Shown here: piece after piece, positions 27,715 through 37,443 of the stretch
Numbering within the stretch: position 1 is the first letter of the stretch
How the letters are laid out: each line of letters starts with the position of its first letter
Assembly: GCF_007786455.1 (NCBI RefSeq)
Contig: NZ_VNJK01000001.1
Coordinates: forward strand, 3,496,673-3,560,672
Reading direction: 5' to 3'
DNA length: 64,000 nt
Source: Paenibacillus agilis
GTDB taxonomy: Bacteria; Bacillota; Bacilli; Paenibacillales; Paenibacillaceae
The notes under the pieces: model-generated
Told to the model about the DNA's origin: nothing
The model's database searches: none
The model's input: the letters and a program-made list of their open reading frames with translations, nothing else
Position numbers and translations under genes: made by a program

Positions 27715-28305
27715 TTATTCATTCCCGGCAGCGCCTGCTTGTATCTCTTCTATTAAGGCATTACGTGCATCTATAGTTAACGGATAAATGCGTGCACCTT
27801 TCTCGATTAGGAACGAAATCGTGCTGTCCAATCCAGCAAGCAGCGCCTTCTCCAAGCTTTGGTTTGATAGCTCACGAATCCGATTCACACCTGGGAAATC
27901 ACGTCCTGGCTCCATGTAGTCAGCTAGGCAAATTACTTTGTCCAGCATCGTCATCTGCATACGCCCTGAAGTATGGTATCGGATCGCATCCAATATTTCC
28001 ACATCGGTCACACCGTAATCACGCTCTGCAACAACCGCTCCAACTGGAGCATGCCATAGCACTTTATCGTGTTGCAGGAGATCGCCCGACAACTGCTGCT
28101 CACGAATGATCTCTTCCATTTTGGACGTAGGCCAGTATTTAGCTACATCATGCAGAAGCGCTGCCAAATCCGCCTTAGCCGGATCTACTCCGTATTGTTC
28201 AGCAAGCTGAACAGCAGTCGTCATAACACCAGCTGTATGATTCCATCTGGAAGCTGGCATCTGGGAACGTACCGCTTCCATAAGCTCATCGCGAGTCAGT
28301 TTCAT
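27715..28305 (-). CDS. yqeK: YqeK-type HD-domain hydrolase (Ap4A symmetrical)
   Basis: A 196-residue HD phosphohydrolase. H in NHTAGV, the HD pair in LAALLHDVAKYWP, and ILDAIRYHTSGR with MTMLDKVICLADYMEPGRDF give the metal ligands. YqeK enzymes split diadenosine tetraphosphate to ADP. The start overlaps the end of nadD by 20 nt, which points to coupled translation. Confidence 0.93.
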   Translation of the reverse strand: MKLTRDELMEAVRSQMPASRWNHTAGVMTTAVQLAEQYGVDPAKADLAALLHDVAKYWPTSKMEEIIREQQLSGDLLQHDKVLWHAPVGAVVAERDYGVTDVEILDAIRYHTSGRMQMTMLDKVICLADYMEPGRDFPGVNRIRELSNQSLEKALLAGLDSTISFLIEKGARIYPLTIDARNALIEEIQAGAAGNE

Positions 28306-28897
28306 ACAATTCCCACCTCTTCACGTATTGCTCCACCGTATCCGGTACGAGGAAGCGAATAGATCTTCCATCTTTACGACGTTTACGAATATTCGTTGAG
28401 GAAATATCAAGCTGGGGCATAGCTACTTCAATAATTCGCTGCTGCCATGCTGGCGGCAGCGCTTCAACTGTCCACGACGATCCTGGCCTTTGCAAGCCAA
28501 TGAAGTGAATCGCACTCATCAATTCCTCAATGGCATGCCATTGAGGCAAATACGCTACCATGTCGCCGCCAATGATCCAGTACCAGTTTACATTTGGATA
28601 TTGGGCCTGCAGCCCTTGCACCGTATCCCATGTATACGAAATGCCACCTTGTTCTAATTCCCATTTACTAGCATGAAAATAATCTACAGGGGCAACGGCG
28701 AGCTCTACCATCTGCCAGCGATACTCTTGGCCCGCCTCAGGCTGCTTCGTCTTGTGAGGCGGAACATGCGTTGGCATGAACCATACTTCATCCAGCTCCG
28801 CTGCTTCGTAGGCCGCCTCCGCCGCCAGCAAATGACCGAGATGAATCGGGTCAAATGTTCCTCCCATGATTCCAATACGCTTTGCGGCAACCTGCAT
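28286..28897 (-). CDS. nadD: Nicotinate-nucleotide adenylyltransferase
   Basis: A 203-residue NAD biosynthesis enzyme (nicotinate mononucleotide to deamido-NAD). GIMGGTFDPIHLGHLLAAE contains the GxFxPxHxGH nucleotide motif, and ISSTNIRKRRKDGRSIRFLVP holds the ISSTxIR signature. A GTG at 28900 and an ATG at 28897 compete; GGGGG 7 nt before the ATG favours the latter. Confidence 0.96.
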   Translation of the reverse strand: MQVAAKRIGIMGGTFDPIHLGHLLAAEAAYEAAELDEVWFMPTHVPPHKTKQPEAGQEYRWQMVELAVAPVDYFHASKWELEQGGISYTWDTVQGLQAQYPNVNWYWIIGGDMVAYLPQWHAIEELMSAIHFIGLQRPGSSWTVEALPPAWQQRIIEVAMPQLDISSTNIRKRRKDGRSIRFLVPDTVEQYVKRWELYETDSR

Positions 28898-28954
28898 CAC
28901 CGAGCCCCCTAGCCATTCTCATTCTATTTCACACGATTAGCGTGTTTCGTCTAT

Positions 28955-29254
28955 TTATTTGGACTTAGGCAAAACAATCTGCTTCTTGTCCTTAGATTCC
29001 TTGTACAGCACAATCGTCTTGCCGATAACTTGTACAAGCTCTGCACCAGATTGTTGAGACAACTCGTCACCGATCTCAAAGCGGTCTTCCAAACAGTTGT
29101 TCAAGATCGAAATTTTAATAAGTTCACGTGTTTCAATCGCTTCTTCAATGTGGCGAATAAGCTGATCGTTTACGCCGCCTTTACCTACTTGGAAAATAGG
29201 TTGTAGATTATGAGCTAGAGAACGCAAATAGCGTTTTTGTTTACCTGTTAACAT
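28955..29254 (-). CDS. yhbY: YhbY-type RNA-binding protein (CRM domain)
   Basis: A 99-residue CRM-domain protein (Bacillus yqeI). LTGKQKRYLRSLAHNLQP, FQVGKGGVNDQLI with the GxxG loop, and LIKISILNN are typical. It associates with pre-ribosomes. It lies between nadD and aroE as in Bacillus. Confidence 0.94.
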   Translation of the reverse strand: MLTGKQKRYLRSLAHNLQPIFQVGKGGVNDQLIRHIEEAIETRELIKISILNNCLEDRFEIGDELSQQSGAELVQVIGKTIVLYKESKDKKQIVLPKSK

Positions 29255-29389
29255 GAATGTTATTCATCCTTCCTGTTGTCACTGCCTAATATACTTGTCC
29301 TGCAAACTTGGATAAGCTATACCTTCATTAGGTAAGAAATTTATCCATGGAATGAAGACGTTGAACAGTATGCTATATTGAGTATACTC

Positions 29390-29424
29390 ACTGTAAGAAG
29401 GCTGTCCTGAATGGGACAACCTTC
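29390..29424 (-). terminator. Hairpin downstream of aroE
   Basis: An 11-bp stem (GAAGGTTGTCC/GGACAGCCTTC on the minus strand, one G-U) follows aroE by about 30 nt. The T-run is poor (TTCTTACAG), so termination may be partial and leave yhbY in the operon. Confidence 0.45.
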
Positions 29425-29455
29425 TTCTTTATACCCTATTTAGAATTGAGTCAAA

Positions 29456-30346
29456 TCATTTGCCCAGCGTATCATAGACGGTCTGTCTCATCAATACCGT
29501 CGGAGCTGGTTGCTGAGTCCACAGCTCAAATGCAATGGCTCCCTGATACACAAACATGCCTAGACCTTCATGAACCGTCGCTCCTAGCTGCTCAGCTGAT
29601 TGAAGCAGCTTTGTACGAAGTGGATTATAGATAATATCACTCACAACCATAGGCTGTCTCAGCCATGAGGACGCAACGGGGGAATCATCCACATTGGGAT
29701 GCATCCCAACAGAAGTTGTCTGAATGACCACGTTTACTTCGTCTGGATTCAAATCCGGAATCCCTTCATCGATGCCAATTGGGATTACTGCCCCAAACTC
29801 CGCTAAGTCCTCAGCAAGTTGAAACGCTCGCTCCTTCGTACGGTTAGCAACATACAACTTGCGACAGCCTTCCCTCAACAGCGCGTAGGCGATTCCGCGC
29901 GCCGCTCCCCCTGCACCGATTATGAGGATCGAGGCAGAAGATACATCGACACCAGACTCTTCCTTTAAGGAACGTACATATCCAAGTCCGTCCGTATTGT
30001 AACCGATTAATGTCCCGTTGTCATTCACAATCGTATTAACCGCGCCGCTTGCGCTTGCACTCTCATCCAGTTGGTCCAAATAGTGTATCACTTGCTCTTT
30101 GTGAGGAATCGTAACGTTCATTCCCCTAAATCCCAAAGCACGCATGCCTTCAATGGCCTGCTCCAATTGCTCCGAAGACACTTGAAAAGCAGTATAAACA
30201 CCATCCCAATGGCAAGCCTGCAAAGCAGCATTGTGCATAAGCGGTGATTTGGACTGTCTTATTGGATCTCCTATAACGGCAAGCAGCTGCGTGCTGCTGG
30301 ATATAAGGGATTTGCTAGCAGCGTTCACCACTGTCGGCGTTACCAT
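29456..30346 (-). CDS. aroE: Shikimate dehydrogenase
   Basis: A 296-residue enzyme that reduces 3-dehydroshikimate to shikimate with NADPH. SKSPLMHNAA binds substrate, VTIPHKE holds the catalytic lysine, GYNTDGLG is conserved, and GAGGAARGIAYAL is the NADP loop with VANRTKERA after it. The frame opens at a GTG (30367) with no ribosome site; the ATG at 30346 has GGAG 6 nt upstream. Confidence 0.95.
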   Translation of the reverse strand: MVTPTVVNAASKSLISSSTQLLAVIGDPIRQSKSPLMHNAALQACHWDGVYTAFQVSSEQLEQAIEGMRALGFRGMNVTIPHKEQVIHYLDQLDESASASGAVNTIVNDNGTLIGYNTDGLGYVRSLKEESGVDVSSASILIIGAGGAARGIAYALLREGCRKLYVANRTKERAFQLAEDLAEFGAVIPIGIDEGIPDLNPDEVNVVIQTTSVGMHPNVDDSPVASSWLRQPMVVSDIIYNPLRTKLLQSAEQLGATVHEGLGMFVYQGAIAFELWTQQPAPTVLMRQTVYDTLGK

Positions 30347-30412
30347 CTTTATCTCCAACTCCTTCACCCGAATTGAATCGTGTGTCTGGTTGCGATATCG
30401 GGAGTATTATTT

Positions 30413-31528
30413 TTAGATTAATGCAGGTCGTGTAATGACCTTAACTCCTTTAGGTACGTGGATGTTAATAATCGCACCTTCTTTGCCGTTGCAGCGGATC
30501 CAGCCTAAGCCAGATACAAATACGTCTGTCGCACTGCCACGATTAATACGAAGCTGATGCTTAGTCCATGCCGGAATATCAGCAAGACGTTCCTTCGTTG
30601 GCGGAGCAAGCATGTCACCAGCGTGCTGCTCGTACAATTCATCTGCACGATCCAGCTTTGTACGATGGATTGGCATTGCATTGGATACGTAGCACGTGAA
30701 GGATTGACGTTCCCCTTCCACAAAGTCCATACGAGCAAAAGCACCGAAGAATAAGGTTTGGCCATCATTCAATTGATACACTTTCGGCTTAAGCTCCTTG
30801 TCCGGCAGCAACGTTCCAAGGTCTTCTCTAGCCACTAGCTCTGTCAAACGGTGCGTATAAACGATACCTGGTGTATCCACGATATGCTTGCCATCATCCA
30901 ATGGGATGTTCACCATATCCAACGTCGTTCCTGGATAACGGGAAGTGGTCAATTCTCGTTCCATATCGCTGTAATCGTTAATAAGGCGGTTAATTAGTGT
31001 AGACTTACCTACATTCGTTGCACCAACCACATAAACGTCACGATTACCACGGTAGTTACCTACCTGATCCAACAGGCGTTCAAAACCTAGATTGCGCTTC
31101 GCACTTACTAAAAGGACATCCACAATACGAATGCCATGCTCTTTCGCCTGACGCTGTACCCAGTTCGTCAAACGGTTCCAGTTCGTTGACTTAGGCAGCA
31201 AATCAATCTTGTTAACAACGAGCAAAACAGGATTGTTCCCTACGAATCGCTGCAAACCCGAAATTAAGCTTCCGTCGAAATCGAATAGATCGACGATATG
31301 GATGACAACTGCATCCTCTTGCCCAATTCGGCCCAGCATACGAAGGAAATCATCATTATTCATCGTTACGCTCATTGCTTCATTATAGTTTTTGATACGG
31401 AAACAGCGCTGGCAAATAACTGGCGTCCGCTCCAATGCTTGCTGTGGCAAATAGCCTAGCTCCGCTGGCTTGTCCGTTTGCAGCTTAACCCCGCAGCCGC
31501 TACACTGCTGTATAGTTTCGTTACCCAT
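30413..31528 (-). CDS. yqeH: YqeH ribosome-biogenesis GTPase
   Basis: A 371-residue circularly permuted GTPase needed for 30S assembly. An N-terminal zinc finger has C9-x2-C12 and C39-x2-C42. The G motifs occur in the permuted order G4 (NKIDLLP), G5, G1 (GATNVGKST), G2 and G3 (DTPGI), the mark of the YqeH/YjeQ type. A C-terminal RNA-binding region follows. AGGAGG before the ATG overlaps the end of yqeG. Confidence 0.96.
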   Translation of the reverse strand: MGNETIQQCSGCGVKLQTDKPAELGYLPQQALERTPVICQRCFRIKNYNEAMSVTMNNDDFLRMLGRIGQEDAVVIHIVDLFDFDGSLISGLQRFVGNNPVLLVVNKIDLLPKSTNWNRLTNWVQRQAKEHGIRIVDVLLVSAKRNLGFERLLDQVGNYRGNRDVYVVGATNVGKSTLINRLINDYSDMERELTTSRYPGTTLDMVNIPLDDGKHIVDTPGIVYTHRLTELVAREDLGTLLPDKELKPKVYQLNDGQTLFFGAFARMDFVEGERQSFTCYVSNAMPIHRTKLDRADELYEQHAGDMLAPPTKERLADIPAWTKHQLRINRGSATDVFVSGLGWIRCNGKEGAIINIHVPKGVKVITRPALI

Positions 31529-31533
31529 TGATG

Positions 31534-32052
31534 TTAGTCCTCCTCATGCCACTTGCCTGTTCTCCGTAAGCGAGCAGTGACAATCCGTTCTATTCTTCGA
31601 TTAATTCGTGTTGTCCAGCCTTCATCCTGAATCGCAATCGGCTGTACGAGAATCGTAAACATTCCCATTCGATTTCCGCCTAATACGTCAGTTAGCATCT
31701 GGTCACCGACAACAATCGTTTCCTCTGGCTTCAATTCCATAAGTCGGAGTGCCTTATGAAAAGCCTTTAGCGCTGGTTTACGTGCCGCATGCACGTATTG
31801 AATATCCAATGGAGTCGCAAAATGCGCCACGCGATGCTCGTTATTGTTCGATACGATGACCAACTTAAAGCCCCTGCGTTTCACTTCTTCCAACCAAGCT
31901 TCCAGCTTCGGGTTCGCGAGAGGGTCTTTGGCCCCAACTAGCGTATTGTCCAAATCTGTAATAATGCCTTTATATCCTTTATCTTGAAGCAAGTCCAAGT
32001 CGATATCATAAACCGTACCTACACGCAAACGTGGAATAAGCCCCTCTAACAA
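31534..32052 (-). CDS. yqeG: YqeG, HAD-superfamily IIIA phosphatase
   Basis: A 172-residue HAD hydrolase. Motif I is GIITDLDNTLVG, motif II IVSNNNEHRV, and motif IV VVGDQMLTDVLGGNRMG. The frame is open to 32109, but AGAGGTG lies 6 nt before a TTG at 32052. Starting there gives 172 residues that align with Bacillus YqeG. It is the first gene of the yqeG-yqeH-aroE-yhbY-nadD-yqeK-rsfS-cvfB-yqeM series on this strand. Confidence 0.92.
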   Translation of the reverse strand: MLEGLIPRLRVGTVYDIDLDLLQDKGYKGIITDLDNTLVGAKDPLANPKLEAWLEEVKRRGFKLVIVSNNNEHRVAHFATPLDIQYVHAARKPALKAFHKALRLMELKPEETIVVGDQMLTDVLGGNRMGMFTILVQPIAIQDEGWTTRINRRIERIVTARLRRTGKWHEED

Positions 32053-32107
32053 CGCTGTCACCTCTTTTTCATACGAAAAACTATACCATATTGTTCGTTT
32101 TTCATGC

Positions 32108-32152
32108 AAAAAAATGCCGTATTCGTCGCTTAGCTCACGTACCGAATACGGC
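32108..32152 (-). terminator. Terminator of the MoxR/DUF58/transglutaminase operon
   Basis: A perfect 10-bp stem GCCGTATTCG/CGAATACGGC is followed by ATTTTTTT on the minus strand, 18 nt past the transglutaminase stop. Confidence 0.9.
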
Positions 32153-32169
32153 TATCTTTGTTCATCTTA

Positions 32170-34527
32170 TCATAAAACCGTCGAGCGAGGGTGTTTAAAT
32201 CGGCGAACCGCATTTTTCAATTGTTGCCAGTCCTCTTCGTTCAGTTCACGTCCACTGTATTTTGCCTCTTCAAAGGCAGCAACTATCTGCTCCGCAGCAT
32301 GTCTGCGATTATCATCTTGCGTAAATGAACGCGCAACCATTTCACGAACAGTCTCGCCTTTCGCACGCCGCCACCCCTTCATACGGCAATAACTAAGCCA
32401 CATTTCGGTTTCAAGTATAATGCGCTCGCGCATGGAAAGTTTCTTACTGAGAAGGCGGAACCAACGCAGGGAGAACCCAACTTGAGACCAACGGAACAGC
32501 ATATAGGCAAGTGCTGCTGCGGCACTCAACATAATAATAATTTGTGCTGCTTTCTCTACCCATGCTGGCAATGAAGCCTCAGACTCTTCTTTTTTCTGTT
32601 CATCTGGCTTGCTCTCTTCCTGCTTCAATTCAGGCTCTTGAGCTTGTTCTTTCTCCGAGTCTGTATCTTCGGAAATAATCGGCAAATTGAACCCTGGTGT
32701 CGGCTCGAATGCAACCCATCCATACTCATCCAACCACACTTCCACCCAAGAATGAGCGTCAGCATTTGTCACACGATACGTTGCACTGCCAAGATCATCC
32801 GCAGGACTGTTCATCTGATCAGGACGGCCCCCATCCATCATATACGTGTTCGTACCAGGAGCATATCCTTTTACCCAACGTGTGGGTACACCCAATGAAC
32901 GAAGCATTACCGCCATCGAGGAAGAGTAGTAGTCACAATATCCTTCACGCATTTCAAATAGGAAGGAATCGACGAAATCCTCACTCTTCTTCTTACTTAA
33001 ATCCGGCTTCGTCGTATAGAAAAATTCCTCTCGCAAATACTTCTCAATAAGAACAGCACGCTCATAATCATTTTCTACATCACGAGTAAGATCATAGGCT
33101 AAATTTTTCACCCTTGCAGAAACAGTATCAGGCAACTGCAAATAAGGGTCCCAATTTTGATCTAGACCATACTCTGGAGTGCTGCCATCCTTAGTAGCTT
33201 GTATAGCCAAATCCGGCTCTAGTATGACGGACTCGGAGACAATATTATAAGCTTTTGGATACGATTCCGGCTTGGAATAATACCATAGCTCCGCATCCCT
33301 AGCTCCCCATCGTACTGTGCCCTGCTGTTCAGATGAAATGATTTCGTAAGAAGTTATCGTACCCATACCGAACAATACTTGATACGTCTCTTCATTCAGC
33401 ATTTCAATTTTTTGCTCTATTCTACGTTTCGGTAACAATTCATCGGGACGCATATCTAGAGAAAGCTGTTCATTCGGCAATGGCTCATCTAGTTGAGAGA
33501 CCGAATCTTCCCAACCATCACCATTGTAAGTAAACTTAGTCTCACCGCGCCAATAACCACGTACATCCGAAGTTACATTCATTACAGGCGTAAAATCAAG
33601 GGTGAATCCCCCACCCAATTCTTGATCCGTGCGGCTGTATCCGGAAGTAGCATTCGCTTGTGAAGTCCCCCCTCCTATGCCATCACCATACCCACCGTTT
33701 ACCCATGTGGTATAGGGATCCTGCAATATAGGCTGTACTCTCGGCATACTGACGCCGGAAGTAACAATCAAGGAGATTAATACAACAGCACTGATTAGCA
33801 TCTGAATCGGGTATCGAACAGAACCTCGCCACATATGAGGGAACCGACGACTGATCGATCTAAAATGAACGGCAATCAACCATACTAGCGATGCTCCTGT
33901 CAGCCACGCAACCTGATCCCACAGCTCATCTGCTGTAAAGGAATCAAGCGCACCAAACACAATAAACTGAATAACGAGCAATATCATGACATGCCATGTC
34001 CAGCGTACCGTTTGATTAAATATTTCATACGTGCACCAGATAAGGCCAACTAGCCAAACATACGGATGATAGTCAGAAAAAGAATTTCTGACTCCTTCGT
34101 AACTTGCTACAGAATCCCATAATTCATAAGCGTGTCCACCTGCTCTTACGGACCATATGACAACAAATATTCCTGCTAACAATCGTACCCAGGCAACAGC
34201 TGGGAACAACAGGGTCAGTACGAGAACCCCGTCCAGCATCTTTCTGGTCATCTCAATCGTCTCTTCATACCAATAAGGAATAAGTGCCGTCGTCCATTGA
34301 GACATGATCAGGTATATACATACGGCAATAAGACGCTTCTCCCAATGAAGAGCAAAAAACGCATGTTTCCAACTCTTTTTACGTTCAGCGCTATACTCGT
34401 TCGCCTGCTTGTTATACCGGGCCTCCTCAGAATTCACTTGGTGCTTCACCTTATGCATTTCCTGCTGCGCCTGGTGTTGCGAACGATCGAAGCTCTCACG
34501 ACTTTCCTTTGAACGAACAAGCCCCAT
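32170..34527 (-). CDS. TgpA-like transglutaminase-domain membrane protein
   Basis: A 785-residue protein. A charged N-terminal segment of about 60 residues precedes six or so membrane helices (about 60-250, DUF3488/TgpA type). An extracytoplasmic transglutaminase-like domain follows, with catalytic Cys in REGYCDYYSSSMAVMLRSLG, His in DAHSWVEVWLDEYGW and Asp/Glu-type site in FEPTPGF. Then come a Glu/Lys-rich linker, one more membrane helix (about 660-685) and a cytoplasmic DUF4129-like tail. MoxR-DUF58-TgpA operons are widespread; the substrate is unknown. The ATG overlaps the DUF58 stop (TAATG). Confidence 0.9.
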   Translation of the reverse strand: MGLVRSKESRESFDRSQHQAQQEMHKVKHQVNSEEARYNKQANEYSAERKKSWKHAFFALHWEKRLIAVCIYLIMSQWTTALIPYWYEETIEMTRKMLDGVLVLTLLFPAVAWVRLLAGIFVVIWSVRAGGHAYELWDSVASYEGVRNSFSDYHPYVWLVGLIWCTYEIFNQTVRWTWHVMILLVIQFIVFGALDSFTADELWDQVAWLTGASLVWLIAVHFRSISRRFPHMWRGSVRYPIQMLISAVVLISLIVTSGVSMPRVQPILQDPYTTWVNGGYGDGIGGGTSQANATSGYSRTDQELGGGFTLDFTPVMNVTSDVRGYWRGETKFTYNGDGWEDSVSQLDEPLPNEQLSLDMRPDELLPKRRIEQKIEMLNEETYQVLFGMGTITSYEIISSEQQGTVRWGARDAELWYYSKPESYPKAYNIVSESVILEPDLAIQATKDGSTPEYGLDQNWDPYLQLPDTVSARVKNLAYDLTRDVENDYERAVLIEKYLREEFFYTTKPDLSKKKSEDFVDSFLFEMREGYCDYYSSSMAVMLRSLGVPTRWVKGYAPGTNTYMMDGGRPDQMNSPADDLGSATYRVTNADAHSWVEVWLDEYGWVAFEPTPGFNLPIISEDTDSEKEQAQEPELKQEESKPDEQKKEESEASLPAWVEKAAQIIIMLSAAAALAYMLFRWSQVGFSLRWFRLLSKKLSMRERIILETEMWLSYCRMKGWRRAKGETVREMVARSFTQDDNRRHAAEQIVAAFEEAKYSGRELNEEDWQQLKNAVRRFKHPRSTVL

Positions 34528-35786
34528 TACTTCTGTCCCCCCAATCGAACCGGGAGCTGATTCAGCTCTGGAACAAAAATATAATCGAAGCCTAGATGTG
34601 CCAATTGGGCCTGGTTATTTGTTTTTTGATCATCAGATGTGTGACGACCTATTCCAAAGCAGTTACCGAACAAACTATACTGACTAAGCAGCGTTGCAGC
34701 CGATAGCTGGCGAGAATTCTCCTCCCCGCCTACCCAGGCTACAATACCGCCTCTCCGAAGTTCAGAATGGCTCATCCAACTACTCATCCAAGCAGACTCA
34801 TCCGACTTATTTCTCTTGGTAGAATGAAGATGTACCGAAGCCAGCCACTGACGGTAGGAGCGAGTCTCCGTACGTACGTCATCCGATGACCATATTGTCA
34901 ATCCGGAATGAATACCCACAACATTCACTTGTCGTTTATTTCTCCGTCCATACTCTGCGAGGGAGGCAGCAACTGAAACAGCTAATTCGAATTGCTCTTC
35001 AGATGCATAAGCCTCAGCAGTACAATCCAATGCAATGATAAGACGTGGAATGCCTTCAAACTCATATTGTTTTGATTTTAATTCCCCTGTTCTAGCGGTA
35101 GCATTCCAATGAATTCTCGATAAGCGATCTCCAGGCACATATTCTCGTATACCACTCATCTGAATGGATTCTCTGCGATGAATGGATTTGACTTGATCAT
35201 GGTGATGCATATTGCGCCAGTAAGGAGAAGTTGGCCAAGATGCTATCGTTATCGTTTGCGGAAGAACATGAATCTCTTGTTTCTCTAAAAAACGCGCTTC
35301 CTGCATAAATAGGCCAAATAGATCCCTAGTCTGGCAGCTAGTTTCTATAAATTGATAACTGCCCCGCTGGTGTAAAGCAATCCGATATTCAACGGTAGCA
35401 CGTCGTTTCGCATCTAGGGAAACGACTGACTCGTGAATCCGTATCGGTTTGCCAAAACGACTGACTCCATCTCTTACCACGATATATGGAATTGGGAACC
35501 AACCAGGAACACGGATTTCTAAGTGTACAGGGATAGATGAGCCTACAGAAAAAGATTGGCCAACCCCACTGCCAAAAGTACGGGTACCTATCACTTTTCT
35601 AATACCATTTCTAGAGCCAAGTATCCAGTAGCAGCCAAGGATCGTTGCCATCACGAGCAGCATAAATGAAGTTTTGCCACCTTGAAATAAAAAGTATAAG
35701 ATCAATGAGGCATATATGAGACAGGCAGCGTAAACAGGCACATAACGATTTCGACGACGAAAAAATAACGGCTGGTGCTCTGTCAT
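34527..35786 (-). CDS. DUF58 domain protein
   Basis: A 419-residue protein with two N-terminal membrane helices (YVPVYAACLIYASLILYFLF and a second directly after). The DUF58 signature RIHWNATARTGELKSKQYE lies in a von Willebrand A-like fold. It is the usual partner of a MoxR ATPase. The ATG at 35786 is 7 nt from GGAGATG and 4 nt after the moxR stop; the longer frame overlaps moxR. Confidence 0.92.
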   Translation of the reverse strand: MTEHQPLFFRRRNRYVPVYAACLIYASLILYFLFQGGKTSFMLLVMATILGCYWILGSRNGIRKVIGTRTFGSGVGQSFSVGSSIPVHLEIRVPGWFPIPYIVVRDGVSRFGKPIRIHESVVSLDAKRRATVEYRIALHQRGSYQFIETSCQTRDLFGLFMQEARFLEKQEIHVLPQTITIASWPTSPYWRNMHHHDQVKSIHRRESIQMSGIREYVPGDRLSRIHWNATARTGELKSKQYEFEGIPRLIIALDCTAEAYASEEQFELAVSVAASLAEYGRRNKRQVNVVGIHSGLTIWSSDDVRTETRSYRQWLASVHLHSTKRNKSDESAWMSSWMSHSELRRGGIVAWVGGEENSRQLSAATLLSQYSLFGNCFGIGRHTSDDQKTNNQAQLAHLGFDYIFVPELNQLPVRLGGQK

Positions 35787-35790
35787 AGTT

Positions 35791-36744
35791 CTACATCTCC
35801 AATCGAATTGGCACTGGCACCTGTTTAAGAATTTGCTCCAAAATAGACTTGGCATTAACACCTTCTATTTTAGCGTCCATACTTAGCATAAGACGATGGC
35901 CCAGCACATGTGGTGCCATCTCTTTAATATCATCTGGTGTAACATAAGAGCGGCCTTTAAGCCATGCATACGCCTTAGAAGCCTGCATAAGCGCAAGCGA
36001 TGCACGCGGACTAGCTCCGAGCAATATAAGACGATGCTTGCGTGTCGCACGCACAATATCGATAATATAACCGCCGATCGCATCATCGACATGCACATGT
36101 TTCGCTTCCTCTTGAACTTTATGTATAAGATCGATATCAGCAATTGTCTCTACTCGCTCAGACGGCTGACCTAATACATGACGGAACAACATCATCTTTT
36201 CTGTTGCTTCATCAGGGTAACCTAAATGAATCTTCATCATAAAACGATCGAGCTGCGCCTCAGGTAGCGCATAGGTGCCTTCGAATTCAATCGGATTTTG
36301 CGTAGCAAACATGACAAATGGCTGCGGCAGGTCAAAGGTTTGACCGTCAATCGTTACTCGATGCTCTTCCATCGCTTCAAGAAGTGCCGACTGCGTCTTC
36401 GTCGTAGCTCGGTTAATTTCATCTACGAGTAAAAAATTCGTCATGATCGGACCTTGGCGGAATATAAACGCTTGATCTTTAGGATGAAAAATAAACATAC
36501 CCGTTATATCTGTTGGCAGTAAATCAGGATTGCACTGCACCCTGCGAAACTGTCCATCCAAAGATCGCGCTAGCGATTTGATAAGCTGTGTCTTACCTGT
36601 ACCAGGTACATCCTCAATGAGAATATGTCCGCCAGCGATAACCGCTGTTAATAATAGTTCAATTTCTTGATGTTTCCCTAGTATGTATTTCTCTAATGTA
36701 GATTGAAGATGCAACATACTAGCGTGCAATGGGGATGTCTTCAT
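35791..36744 (-). CDS. MoxR-family AAA+ ATPase
   Basis: A 317-residue chaperone-type ATPase. Walker A is EDVPGTGKTQLI, Walker B LLVDEINRA, sensor 1 FATQNPIEFEGTYALPEAQLDRF (landmark FATQNP). The C-terminal lid contains LLGASPRASLALMQASKAYAWL. GGAGG is 6-7 nt before the ATG. It heads the operon with DUF58 and the transglutaminase protein. Confidence 0.94.
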   Translation of the reverse strand: MKTSPLHASMLHLQSTLEKYILGKHQEIELLLTAVIAGGHILIEDVPGTGKTQLIKSLARSLDGQFRRVQCNPDLLPTDITGMFIFHPKDQAFIFRQGPIMTNFLLVDEINRATTKTQSALLEAMEEHRVTIDGQTFDLPQPFVMFATQNPIEFEGTYALPEAQLDRFMMKIHLGYPDEATEKMMLFRHVLGQPSERVETIADIDLIHKVQEEAKHVHVDDAIGGYIIDIVRATRKHRLILLGASPRASLALMQASKAYAWLKGRSYVTPDDIKEMAPHVLGHRLMLSMDAKIEGVNAKSILEQILKQVPVPIRLEM

Positions 36745-36820
36745 GCTGAAACCTCCTCAGGCAACTTATGAATATAGATGTATAAAATTGTATAATAAAG
36801 ATTACATCCTATTATTTTAC

Positions 36821-36850
36821 ACTATACGAGGACGAACGTACACGTGTCAA
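36821..36850 (-). promoter_or_regulatory. Sigma-A promoter of the moxR operon
   Basis: TTGACA (36845-36850), 18 nt and TATAGT (36821-36826) on the minus strand. The rest of the 348-bp gap between moxR and spoVAE holds only the terminator listed next. Confidence 0.75.
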
Positions 36851-36977
36851 AAACAACGAGTATTTATACTTATTCACTCACATTTATATCAGGTCACCTT
36901 AAGTACTTATTTAACCGTCTCATTTGACCCAAATAATATTTTTATTTTGTCCAAACAGATAGACTTGGGTTTTTATA

Positions 36978-37034
36978 CATACAAAAACCGTCTCCTAGTA
37001 AATGGTTTGGAACCCCATTTAACAAGAGACGGTT
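36978..37034 (-). terminator. Strong terminator of the spoVA operon
   Basis: The outer 10-bp stem AAACCGTCTC/GAGACGGTTT and the inner AAATGG/CCATTT are followed by TTTTTGT on the minus strand. Confidence 0.88.
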
Positions 37035-37092
37035 TCTTCTAGTGTGACTGATCCTATATGAATGCACTTTTTACAACAAGCTTTCTGAATCT

Positions 37093-37443
37093 CTAGCCTT
37101 TCGGTCGAACGAACAGAGCGGCTAAAAATGAGAACACAATCGCAGCTGAAATACCAGCACTTGTCGTCTTAAAAATACCGCTGACAGCACCGACCCAGCC
37201 GTCTTCACCAAGTTGAGTCAAGGCTCCATGAACAAGCGAGTTGCCGAAGCTTGTAATCGGGACCGTTGCGCCTGCTCCTGCAAATTCGATAAGCGGATCA
37301 TACCAACCAATACCGTCAATAATAGCCCCCGCTACAACGAGAATAGCCATCGTATGTGCTGGAGTCAGCTTAGCAACATCAAACATTAGCTGCCCGATTA
37401 CACATATCAATCCACCCACAATAAAAGCCCATAGAAAGGTCAT
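37093..37443 (-). CDS. spoVAE: Stage V sporulation protein AE (SpoVAE, EB type)
   Basis: A 116-residue inner-membrane protein with four hydrophobic segments. GAGATVPITSFGNSLVHGAL is the family signature, and it is paralogous to SpoVAC (GAGSAVPVTGFANSMSSAAM). It is part of the channel that moves dipicolinic acid into and out of the spore. Its ATG overlaps the spoVAD stop. Confidence 0.94.
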   Translation of the reverse strand: MTFLWAFIVGGLICVIGQLMFDVAKLTPAHTMAILVVAGAIIDGIGWYDPLIEFAGAGATVPITSFGNSLVHGALTQLGEDGWVGAVSGIFKTTSAGISAAIVFSFLAALFVRPKG